Source: Olegusella massiliensis
GTDB lineage: Bacteria; Actinomycetota; Coriobacteriia; Coriobacteriales; Atopobiaceae
DNA length: 64,000 nt
Direction: 5' to 3'
NCBI RefSeq assembly: GCF_900078545.1
Contig: NZ_FLLS01000002.1
Coordinates: forward strand, 620,001-684,000
Positions 23,375-32,551 of the stretch are shown in pieces (within the stretch, counting starts at the first letter, position 1; every line of letters begins with the position of its first letter). A model generated the notes under the pieces. The model saw only the letters and a program-made list of their open reading frames with translations, made no database searches and was not told the origin of the DNA. The translations under genes were made by a program, and so were the position numbers.

Positions 23375-24649
23375 CTATTCTGGCTTGCTCAACTCGTCTG
23401 CAAACGTCTCAAGCGCAGAAAGTCCCGTCTTTAACATCTTTTTACTCTTCTTTTTGACAGCTTGAATCTGTGCCCGCTGTTTTGCCACTTGTTCGGCAGC
23501 AGGATCTGGCACAATCATCTTACGCGAGTTAATGCGTTTCATCTCTAGGGCATGCTCTGGACACGCCTGTGCGCACGCACCGCAGTTAACACAATAGGTA
23601 GGCTCTACTGAGAAATGCCCCGTTGCATCCAAACTGCATGCACGAACAGGACAAAGCTTGACGCAGTCACCACAAACCGTACAACGCGATGCGTCGCAGG
23701 CGGGAACTTCCCAAACCATTCTGTCAGCAAGTTTGGGATGAGATTGTAGCGTTGACAACACCAATTTGCGCTTTTGAGTAAGCTGACGGCGACGTAGCTC
23801 TTCATTTTTCATACCCGTGACCTGCTCAAGTGTGCGCTGTAGGGTATTAATCTGATTGCTATGCGCCTTGATACGGTTGGCCACCGCCTGTACCCCCGAA
23901 ACCGCAGGATTACCAGCGGTAACGAGCGTGGTACCCGCCTGAGCCATGCTGCTCATAAACTGACGACGTTTGAATGCACGGCTTTGCTCATGGGTCATAT
24001 TGGTTTCATCAACCTCAAGCCCCACACTAAAAATTGAATGCCCTTCGCCTTCTGCAATCGCTTCGGAATAATACTCTTCGCCCGTAACCGTACGACAGCG
24101 ATCGCAAATACCTAGCGGTAGATAGACGCTGATATTGGAGTACTCTGCAAGTAAAGAAAACCACAATTCCGAAGGCATAACCCCCACGCAGGGAAGCAAA
24201 ACTTCATTGTCTTTGGGCAGGCGCCCCAAGGCACGGGTACAGGTTATATAGCAATCATCATAGGTACTTGCCACTCGAGCAATTTCATCGTATAAATTGC
24301 GCGCCATCTGACGGCGAGCAATAAATGCTTCAGTGGGACATGCAGCAATACAAAGCCCGCACTTGCGGCAGTTATCCTCAATAATGACCTTCTTGCCGTC
24401 ATAGGTAATGGCTGCAACAGGACACACGCGAGCGCAGCGATCACACACATCCTGACCATCAGAAGTCGAACGCAGGCAAGAGGGCAAGCTTATACGCGGT
24501 TTGTCCTTGTAGTCAGCGGGGTTGTAATGAGGAATCGCATCAGGATCGCCCATCAGCTGATTGGCAACATTGCCCAAAGGATTGCGAACCGCCAAAAAAT
24601 TATCTTGCAAATCGATGATTTCATCGATCATGTCGCGCTCTTTAGCCAT
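23375..24649 (-). CDS. 4Fe-4S polyferredoxin-like protein
   Basis: 424 residues, unknown specific role. Four CxxC..C ferredoxin motifs are in two pairs: CDRCARVCP with CRKCGLCIAACP (about 70-115), and CTVCGDCVKLCP with CVNCGACAQACP (about 325-385). Between them, LLPCVGVMPSELWF and GICDRCR add further Cys residues, and FKRRQF is followed by a hydrophobic stretch without a clear membrane helix. The C-terminus is Lys-rich. It resembles electron-transfer subunits that carry several clusters, but no oxidoreductase partner is nearby. ATG 24649 follows GAGGGGGAG and gives MAKERDMIDE. Confidence 0.8.
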   Translation of the reverse strand: MAKERDMIDEIIDLQDNFLAVRNPLGNVANQLMGDPDAIPHYNPADYKDKPRISLPSCLRSTSDGQDVCDRCARVCPVAAITYDGKKVIIEDNCRKCGLCIAACPTEAFIARRQMARNLYDEIARVASTYDDCYITCTRALGRLPKDNEVLLPCVGVMPSELWFSLLAEYSNISVYLPLGICDRCRTVTGEEYYSEAIAEGEGHSIFSVGLEVDETNMTHEQSRAFKRRQFMSSMAQAGTTLVTAGNPAVSGVQAVANRIKAHSNQINTLQRTLEQVTGMKNEELRRRQLTQKRKLVLSTLQSHPKLADRMVWEVPACDASRCTVCGDCVKLCPVRACSLDATGHFSVEPTYCVNCGACAQACPEHALEMKRINSRKMIVPDPAAEQVAKQRAQIQAVKKKSKKMLKTGLSALETFADELSKPE

Positions 24650-24726
24650 GCCACTCCCCCTCTCGCATAGCGTATGCCAAAGAGTTATTGTAGCAGCGTA
24701 GCGGAAGTAAGAGCGGCCAGGAGCGC

Positions 24727-24840
24727 TTAGCCTTTGGTTAGCCCAATAAGGATGCCACCCAATGCAACCAAAACCACCCCTGCAACCACTAACTTGAGAG
24801 CGCACGTTGGACATCGCTCGTGCAGCAAAATCAGGACCAA
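24727..24840 (-). CDS. Possible 37-residue membrane peptide
   Basis: From TTG at 24840 to TAA at 24727-24729. It contains CPTC near residue 10 and a hydrophobic helix LVVAGVVLVALGGILIGL ending TKG. It lies between deoA and the polyferredoxin gene. The codon pattern and single clean helix look protein-like, but there is no good ribosome-binding site, and it might be the tail of a lost gene. Confidence 0.3.
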   Translation of the reverse strand: MVLILLHERCPTCALKLVVAGVVLVALGGILIGLTKG

Positions 24841-24886
24841 GAGATGCGCTCATAAACAAGCACCATCGCATCTCCATTTGAAAAGT

Positions 24887-26218
24887 CTAGGCGTCCAGAC
24901 GCTCAACACCATCGCGGGTCACGCGTGCATGGAAGAGAGGGATTGCTTTGGGACGATCAGGGCGAATATCCAAAGCAGAGCGGAAGATGCGCTCGCCTTC
25001 ATCACAAAGCTGTTCTGTTGCTGCATACAGCGTTGCCAACACATCACCTTGAACGATTGCGTCCCCGCTCTTCTTGCCCAAAACAATACCTGCGGAGTAG
25101 TCGATAGGATCTTCCTTCTTGGCACGACCTGCACCCAACGCAACAGACGCAATGCCACAACGCTCGGTATCCATGGCAAAGAGATAGCCTGCCTCCTGAG
25201 CAAGAACCTCACGCTTGGCGCGGGGCTCAATGAGCTGCTCAAAGGGATTGTCAAGCAGTGCTGCATCGCCACCCTGAGCTGCGACCATATCCTTGAGCTT
25301 TGCCAAGCCACAGCCATTGGCAATCTGTTGACGTGCCAATGCGCGACAATCATCCATCTCACCCTTACCCGCAAGGTAGAGCATGTTGCCTGCCAGCTCG
25401 ATGCAGATATCGCTAAGGTCTTTGGGACCCTTGCCCTGCAGCGTTGCGGCAGCTTCGGCAACTTCAAGAGCATTACCGATGCAATTACCCAAAGGCCGGC
25501 CCATATCGGTAATCATGGCAACAGTGGTACGACCCACATGCTCACCAATCTCGACCATAGCCTGTGCCAGCGCAATGGCATCATCAACAGTCTTCATAAA
25601 GGCACCGCTACCGCATTTAACGTCGAGCAAAATCTTGTCAGAACCAGCAGCGATCTTTTTGCTCATAATGCTTGAAGCAATAAGCGGCAAGCTATCAACC
25701 GTTGCGGTAACGTCGCGCAGGGCATAGAGTTTCTTGTCCGCAGGCACCAAATTGCCTGTCTGCCCAATGATGGCCACACCCACTTTGCTCACGATCTCAA
25801 CGAAGCGGTCACGCTCAACCGAGGTCGAAAGACCAGGAATAGACTCCAACTTGTCTAGGGTGCCACCCGTATGGCCCAAGCCTCGACCACTCATTTTGGC
25901 AGTCTTAACACCAAGGGATGCCACAAGAGGCGCAATGACCAGCGAAGTCTTGTCACCAACGCCACCGGTAGAATGCTTATCCACCTTAATACCGGGGATA
26001 ACAGAGAGGTCAACGACATCTCCTGAAGCCACCATTTCCATGGTCAACGTTGCAGTCTCACGAGCTGTCATGCCGCAAAAATAAATAGCCATACACAACG
26101 CAGATGCCTGATAGTCAGGGATATCGCCCGACACATACCCCTGAACAAAAAACTTAATCTGCTCGTCAGTGAGCTCTCCACCATTGCGCTTGGTCTCAAT
26201 AATGTCGTACATTCTCAT
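24887..26218 (-). CDS. deoA: Pyrimidine-nucleoside phosphorylase
   Basis: 443 residues splitting thymidine/uridine with phosphate to base and (deoxy)ribose-1-phosphate. GELTDEQIKFFVQGYVSG is the N-terminal helical domain; VDKHSTGGVGDKTSLV is the phosphate-binding loop; MSGRGLGHTGGTLDKLESIPG is the family signature. The length fits Pdp/DeoA. Its start overlaps the cdd stop by four bases, placing it last in the nucleoside-salvage operon. Thymidine- versus broad pyrimidine-specificity cannot be decided by eye; pdp is an alternative name. Confidence 0.93.
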   Translation of the reverse strand: MRMYDIIETKRNGGELTDEQIKFFVQGYVSGDIPDYQASALCMAIYFCGMTARETATLTMEMVASGDVVDLSVIPGIKVDKHSTGGVGDKTSLVIAPLVASLGVKTAKMSGRGLGHTGGTLDKLESIPGLSTSVERDRFVEIVSKVGVAIIGQTGNLVPADKKLYALRDVTATVDSLPLIASSIMSKKIAAGSDKILLDVKCGSGAFMKTVDDAIALAQAMVEIGEHVGRTTVAMITDMGRPLGNCIGNALEVAEAAATLQGKGPKDLSDICIELAGNMLYLAGKGEMDDCRALARQQIANGCGLAKLKDMVAAQGGDAALLDNPFEQLIEPRAKREVLAQEAGYLFAMDTERCGIASVALGAGRAKKEDPIDYSAGIVLGKKSGDAIVQGDVLATLYAATEQLCDEGERIFRSALDIRPDRPKAIPLFHARVTRDGVERLDA

Positions 26219-26658
26219 TGGACATTCTCCTCCATCTGCGCTGCTACCTTGAGATCTTGAGGTCCAAAACCCAGCGGCAATAATTCTTTTAATAGATATG
26301 TTTTGATGTCACTCTCAGAGCGAGCAAGTACAATCTCAAAAGTCTCGGGGTCACAAAACTCACGCATGACCTGACGACACACACCACAGGGCGCACACCA
26401 ATCGCTAATGGGCATGCCCGCTGCTCCACCCACAATAGCTATGGCTGAAAACGCAGTGCAACCCTCGCTGAGCGCTTTGAAAAAGGCAGTGCGCTCTGCA
26501 CAGTTAGTAGGGGTATAGGATGCATTTTCAATATTGCAGCCATGCCATACACTGCCATCAGCACCCAGCAGTGCCGCCCCTACCGCAAAATGTGAATACG
26601 GCATATAGGCCCTTTCACGCGCAACAATGGCTTCTTTCACTAAAGCCTGCTTGTCCAT
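26215..26658 (-). CDS. cdd: Cytidine deaminase
   Basis: 147 residues. YMPYSHFAVGAALL, NIENASYTPTNCAERTAFF (HAE-equivalent CAE with the catalytic Glu and a zinc Cys) and PCGVCRQVMREF (two zinc Cys) define the short homotetrameric cytidine deaminase. It hydrolyses cytidine/deoxycytidine to uridine forms feeding deoA. I place the start at ATG 26658; the frame is open for a further 51 codons upstream (to 26811), which encode a separate membrane-protein stump. Confidence 0.93.
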   Translation of the reverse strand: MDKQALVKEAIVARERAYMPYSHFAVGAALLGADGSVWHGCNIENASYTPTNCAERTAFFKALSEGCTAFSAIAIVGGAAGMPISDWCAPCGVCRQVMREFCDPETFEIVLARSESDIKTYLLKELLPLGFGPQDLKVAAQMEENVQ

Positions 26659-26811
26659 CTGATGCCTCCCAAACAAATACCCGCCCCGCCTGAGTGGCCG
26701 AGACGGGTAAGGATTTCTAAGCAAGTCCAACAGCTGATTCCAGGCAACGAAGAGAACCAAAACGATGAGGGTCAATACATAGGGCAACATTGCCATAAGC
26801 TGGCTGCGCAT
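26659..26811 (-). pseudogene. C-terminal stump of a nucleoside ABC-transporter permease, in frame with cdd
   Basis: 51 codons reading MRSQLMAMLPYVLTLIVLVL plus a basic tail. MLPYVLTLIVLV is the usual last helix of NupQ/YufQ-type permeases in nucleoside uptake operons, which commonly stand next to cdd/deo genes. The rest of the permease and its partner genes are missing. The frame has no stop before cdd, so read-through from 26811 would give a membrane-anchored deaminase. Confidence 0.5.
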
Positions 26812-26865
26812 CGCAGGTCAGATGTCTAAACACAGCTAACCGATTAGCCCAGCTGTTGTAAGCCG

Positions 26866-27588
26866 TTAGTTCTCAGGAATAGCTAAAGCGAGGGCGACTT
26901 CCATCATCTGTGTAAAGCTGGTCTGCCTCTCCTTGGCAGACAGTGCCTCGCCAGACAAAGGCAGGTCAGAGACCGTAAGCAAGCAGAGTGCGCGCTTCTT
27001 TGCATAGGCAGCATTCAGATAGAGAGCTACTGCTTCCATCTCAACAGCCAAAACGCCCATGGATGCCCAACGCTCGTTAACCGTGGGGTCTGCATTGTAG
27101 AAGACATCAGTGGATAGTATGTTACCAACGCGCGTAGGAACGCCCAGCTCCTCAGCCTTGTTAACAGCACGACGGAGCAAATCGTAGTCAGCAAGAGGAG
27201 CATAGGTGCCTGGCATATTGAACTGTGCTGCATAGTTAGAATCGGTGCAGGCACCCATGCCAATCACCAAGTCACGAAGCTGCACGCCCTCAGCAAGACC
27301 ACCTGCACTACCAATGCGAATAATCTGATCAACCTCGTAGAAATTAAAAAGCTCATAGGTATAAATGCCTACGGAAGGCATACCCATGCCACCACCCATA
27401 ACTGAGACAGGCTGGCCCTGGTAGGTGCCCGTAAAGCCCAACATATTACGGACGGTATTAAAGCAGGTCACATTCTCCAGATAGTGTTCTGCCACATACT
27501 GCGCGCGTAGGGGATCGCCTGGCATAAGAACGGTCTTTGCAATCTGGCCCTCAAGGGCAGCATTGTGCGGAGTCGGTACGTTAGGCAT
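26866..27588 (-). CDS. deoD: Purine-nucleoside phosphorylase, DeoD type
   Basis: 240 residues. PTPHNAALEGQIAKTVLMPG and GDPLRA at the N-terminus; GMGMPSVGIYTYEL, IIRIGSAGGL and VLAVEMEAVALY are the phosphate- and nucleoside-binding motifs; VSDLPLSGE carries the catalytic Asp. It phosphorolyses (deoxy)inosine, guanosine and adenosine. ATG 27588 after GGAGG is preferred; an upstream TTG overlaps. The start overlaps the deoB stop by 8 bases, so translation is coupled. Confidence 0.94.
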   Translation of the reverse strand: MPNVPTPHNAALEGQIAKTVLMPGDPLRAQYVAEHYLENVTCFNTVRNMLGFTGTYQGQPVSVMGGGMGMPSVGIYTYELFNFYEVDQIIRIGSAGGLAEGVQLRDLVIGMGACTDSNYAAQFNMPGTYAPLADYDLLRRAVNKAEELGVPTRVGNILSTDVFYNADPTVNERWASMGVLAVEMEAVALYLNAAYAKKRALCLLTVSDLPLSGEALSAKERQTSFTQMMEVALALAIPEN

Positions 27589-28783
27589 TATCAGCAACCT
27601 CCAAGATATCGTTCAAACGAGACATGCCATTTTCAAGAACAGGGACGCCAAGGTAGTCAAGAACCGTGGCAGAAACATCAGCAAACGTAGTACTGGTACC
27701 TAAGTTGGCACCAGGACGCACCTGAGGGCCGGCAATAACCCAAGGTACATATTCGCGAGAATGATCAGTCGAAGGTGTTACAGGATCGCAGCCGTGATCG
27801 GCAGCCACCATAAAGAGATCACCTTTGCGAAGTTTCCCCAAAATGGTCGGTATGTGCTCATCAAAATAAGCCAACGCCTTGGCATACCCATCAACATCAT
27901 TACGATGCCCATAAATCATGTCGGTATCGACAAGATTAACAAAACAAAGACCCTCAAAGTCGCGATCAAGCAGCTCGATAGTGCGGTCGATACCCTCAGG
28001 GTTGCCCGTAGTGGGGATGGACTCTTTGATACCACGTTGAGCAAAAATGTCATAAATCTTGCCAACGGAGATAACGTCAACGCCCGCCTTGGTCAGAGCA
28101 TCGAGCATAGTCTCGCCCGTAGGCTCCAGCGAGAAGTCGTGGCGACGCGAGGTTCTGGTGTAGGAGCCTTCCTCACCAATAAAAGGACGAGCAATAACAC
28201 GAGCAACCGCATGCTTGCCCGTCAAAATCTTGCGCGCAATGCGACAATACTCATAGAGCTGCTCACAGGAAACAACGTCTTCGTGTGCAGCAATCTGGAA
28301 GACGCTATCAGCAGAGGTGTAGACAATCAGTGAGCCGGTCTCAACCATCTCACGACCATAGTCACGAATAACATCGGTGCCAGAATAGGGCTTGTTGCAA
28401 AGCACTTTGCGCCCAGTCTGGCGCTCAAACTCCTCAATAATCTCTGCGGGAAAACCATCGGGATAGGTGGGGAAGGGATTAGGTGAAATAACACCTGCAA
28501 GCTCCCAGTGACCAACCGTAGTGTCCTTGCCCTGGGAAGCCTCACGCAGGCGACCAAATGCGCCGGTAGGTGCCTCGACAGGCTTTAGATCTGCGTCATA
28601 GGCTGAATCAAGTGCGCCGTCGATGTTGAATAGACCGAGTTTTTGAAGATTGGGCATAGCGAAGTAGGGGCTGGTTGCGCAGGCGCAAAGAGTATTGCTG
28701 CCCTCGTCACCGTACTCTGGAGCATCAGGCTCTTCGCCAATGCCAAAGCTATCCAGCACAACAATAAAGACCCTCTTCTTCAT
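27581..28783 (-). CDS. deoB: Phosphopentomutase
   Basis: 400 residues of the alkaline phosphatase superfamily. VFIVVLDSFGIGE starts with the metal-binding Asp; GKDTTVGHWE contains the phosphorylated Thr; ICFVNLVDTDMIYGHRND-like text and VAADHGCDPVTPSTDHSREY carry the remaining Mn ligands. It interconverts (deoxy)ribose-1- and 5-phosphate, linking deoD/deoA to deoC. Overlaps deoD; likely one transcript. Confidence 0.95.
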   Translation of the reverse strand: MKKRVFIVVLDSFGIGEEPDAPEYGDEGSNTLCACATSPYFAMPNLQKLGLFNIDGALDSAYDADLKPVEAPTGAFGRLREASQGKDTTVGHWELAGVISPNPFPTYPDGFPAEIIEEFERQTGRKVLCNKPYSGTDVIRDYGREMVETGSLIVYTSADSVFQIAAHEDVVSCEQLYEYCRIARKILTGKHAVARVIARPFIGEEGSYTRTSRRHDFSLEPTGETMLDALTKAGVDVISVGKIYDIFAQRGIKESIPTTGNPEGIDRTIELLDRDFEGLCFVNLVDTDMIYGHRNDVDGYAKALAYFDEHIPTILGKLRKGDLFMVAADHGCDPVTPSTDHSREYVPWVIAGPQVRPGANLGTSTTFADVSATVLDYLGVPVLENGMSRLNDILEVADNA

Positions 28784-29166
28784 CTAGTCACCGTACCCTC
28801 AACTTGCCGCCTTTTACAAACGTAATGGCATAGATATAAGTGAATCCATGATAGCGCGCGGGATAGAATCAGCTTCCAACGTTTTTTACACGCAGAGATG
28901 GCACACGACAGCTTGTTCTGCTTGAGCCAAGACGAAGAAGCGCAGCTGGTCTGGGTAGGAGGTCCTCTGCCACCTTTAAAAGAATTCCAAGATGCTTTGT
29001 TTACCAGCATTATCTGGGGATAGATCCAGGGATTTTCGGCAAAAATGCACCCAAGCAGGACTTATAGCTGCTGCCTATCACGCTCGCGCACGAGGCGCAA
29101 CACGCGTAACACTCGACAGTAAAAGCTTACGAGCCCACTTGGGTGCAGAATCAGACTAGCGAGAAC
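28784..29166. other. deoC-deoB spacer with a decayed plus-strand ORF
   Basis: 383 bases without a confirmed gene. On the plus strand 28898-29023 reads 41 residues (MAHDSLFCLSQDEEAQLVWV..., ending SIIWG). A second stretch in another frame ends GATRVTLDSKSLRAHLGAESD at about 29158. The two may be pieces of one broken gene. I do not recognise the family, and no ribosome site is evident. Confidence 0.3.
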
Positions 29167-29805
29167 TTAGCTTACGATTGCGATGCTTGCGCTTGTACCC
29201 AGACGATCAGCGCCAGCTTCGACCATGGCCAAAGCCTCTTTTTGATTGTGGATACCGCCAGCGGCCTTGATCTTACAGGCATTGCCTACGGTCTCGCGCA
29301 TCAGGCGCACATCCTCGATGGTAGCGCCACCAGTGCTAAAGCCAGTGCTTGTCTTGACAAAGGCAGCACCAGCCTTAACGCAGTCCTGGCAAGCACGAAC
29401 AATTTGATCGTGGTTAAGCAGGCAGCACTCAAGAATAACCTTGACAGGATGACCTTCGGCGGCCTTGACCACCTCAGCAATATCATTGATAACGTACTCG
29501 TCATCGCCATCAATGAGTTTGCCCACGTTGATAACCATGTCGATCTCGGTAGTACCATCCAGCACTGCTTGGCGCGCTTCAGCGGCCTTGCCTGCGGTAG
29601 TGGCAGCACCCAGAGGAAAGCCAATGCAGGTGGTAACACCTACGCCAGAATCACCCAGGCGCTCAACCGCAAACTTGGTCCAGCAACCGTTGATAGAAAC
29701 GGTGGCAAACTTATACTCCATAGCCTCATCGCAAAGCTTGGCAAGATCTGCCTGCGTTGCGTTGGCCTTTAGATTGGTGTGATCAATGCGCTCGTGAAGT
29801 TCCAT
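29167..29805 (-). CDS. deoC: Deoxyribose-phosphate aldolase
   Basis: 212 residues splitting deoxyribose-5-phosphate to acetaldehyde and glyceraldehyde-3-phosphate. IDHTNLKANAT is the N-terminal signature; EIDMVINVG holds the proton-relay Asp; VKVILECCLL and FVKTSTGFSTGGAT supply the Schiff-base Lys; KAAGGI the second Lys. ATG 29805 follows GAAGGAG. First gene of the nucleoside-catabolic cluster on this strand. Confidence 0.95.
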   Translation of the reverse strand: MELHERIDHTNLKANATQADLAKLCDEAMEYKFATVSINGCWTKFAVERLGDSGVGVTTCIGFPLGAATTAGKAAEARQAVLDGTTEIDMVINVGKLIDGDDEYVINDIAEVVKAAEGHPVKVILECCLLNHDQIVRACQDCVKAGAAFVKTSTGFSTGGATIEDVRLMRETVGNACKIKAAGGIHNQKEALAMVEAGADRLGTSASIAIVS

Positions 29806-30106
29806 GTTTTCTCCTTCTTCTCTAGGCGTATCCATGAGGCGAGATTGTAGCGCCGACTCACAATGCAGCACCCCTATCCCCGCCACACCTACACGCAAGT
29901 TAGCAGCAATCCCGTACAAACGGTATTATTTCACGCTCTAACGGTAGCTTACCTCACTTCACTTGGATGTTGTGCTTATCCGACAAAGCTGTTATCTAAA
30001 AAATTAACCTGTCCTCTGGTTAAGCAAAACATCGCAAGGCATGCAGGCAAAGCAAAGCGGAGCCGGTTGCGACACACAAGACGCCATATAACACGTCCTT
30101 TCGACA

Positions 30107-30168
30107 ATAAAAACTGCGCCCCGAATCTAAAAGACGCAGGCCATACGTCAAAGATTCGAAGGCGCAGC
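30107..30168 (-). terminator. Terminator downstream of groEL
   Basis: The minus strand reads CTGCGCC-TTCGAATCT ... AGATTCG-GGGCGCAG followed by TTTTTATT. Long paired arms (30114-30131 and about 30152-30167) and the T-tract at 30107-30113 make a strong intrinsic terminator. The stretch 29806-30106 upstream of deoC shows no gene I can support. Confidence 0.8.
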
Positions 30169-30247
30169 TCAGGTGAAGGGACTCACTCATTGCTCGGTAC
30201 TACGAACAATTATGAACCGCTTAGGCGATTGCATCTCGCCTAGTGGC

Positions 30248-31915
<1,668 letters not shown>

Positions 31916-31965
31916 TCAAAAAGTTTTGCGCTGCTTGTCAGCAAAGCGGCTAGTAAACGAGCTAC

Positions 31966-32256
31966 TTACTCGCTAATAATGGCGTAGATATCATCTGCAC
32001 GGAGCAGCAGGAAGTCCTCGCCATCAATTTTGACGTCGTTACCACCAAACTTGCCGTAGTACACCTCGTCGCCCTTCTGGACATCTACGGGGATACGATT
32101 GCCATTCTGGTCGCGCTTACCCTCGCCTACAGCAATAACCTGACCGCGCTGAGGCTTTTCCTGTGCGCCAGAGCTGATGTAGAGACCAGAGGAAGTCTTC
32201 TCCTCCTTGGGAGCGGGCTTAACGAGAATGCGATCACCCAGCGGCTTCAATGTCAT
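31966..32256 (-). CDS. groES: Co-chaperonin GroES
   Basis: 96 residues. LKPLGDRILVKPAPKEEKTSSGLYIS contains the signature strand and the mobile loop; DEVYYGKFGGNDVKIDGEDFLLL and DIYAII close the barrel. The heptameric lid of GroEL. ATG 32256 (AAGGAGG upstream) gives the standard length; the promoter is at 32342-32370. Confidence 0.97.
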   Translation of the reverse strand: MTLKPLGDRILVKPAPKEEKTSSGLYISSGAQEKPQRGQVIAVGEGKRDQNGNRIPVDVQKGDEVYYGKFGGNDVKIDGEDFLLLRADDIYAIISE

Positions 32257-32341
32257 GATTAAAACCTCCTTCTGCGCCATGCGGCGCTTGTTTGCAAGCG
32301 GTGCGGGCCAAGCCCGTCCTTCTTAACTGCCAACGCTAGGA

Positions 32342-32370
32342 ATAATACCCAGATATGCAAAATATAACAA
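32342..32370 (-). promoter_or_regulatory. groESL promoter
   Basis: On the minus strand TTGTTA (32370-32365), 17-bp spacer, TATTAT (32347-32342). No CIRCE element (TTAGCACTC-N9-GAGTGCTAA) is visible in 32257-32551. Confidence 0.55.
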
Positions 32371-32397
32371 CGGAATTGGAAAAAAATCTGCTATTGC

Positions 32398-32420
32398 CAC
32401 ACTTAGGTTTATTAAGTGTG
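32398..32420. promoter_or_regulatory. Inverted repeat upstream of groES
   Basis: CACACTTA (32398-32405) and TAAGTGTG (32413-32420), a perfect 8-bp pair with a 7-bp spacer, 28 bases upstream of the groESL -35 box. It may be an operator or activator site, or a small terminator for nadE. Confidence 0.45.
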
Positions 32421-32551
32421 CTTCTATGGTAAGTTCGGTGGAGCTTAGGCAGCAAGCTCTCTTGCTCTGCTTGGTTCCAGCATGGTGCAATTTTGCCAAG
32501 CAAAGCGCCTGAGAGGGGGATAAACCTCTACGAGCATAGGGCTATAGCGGG

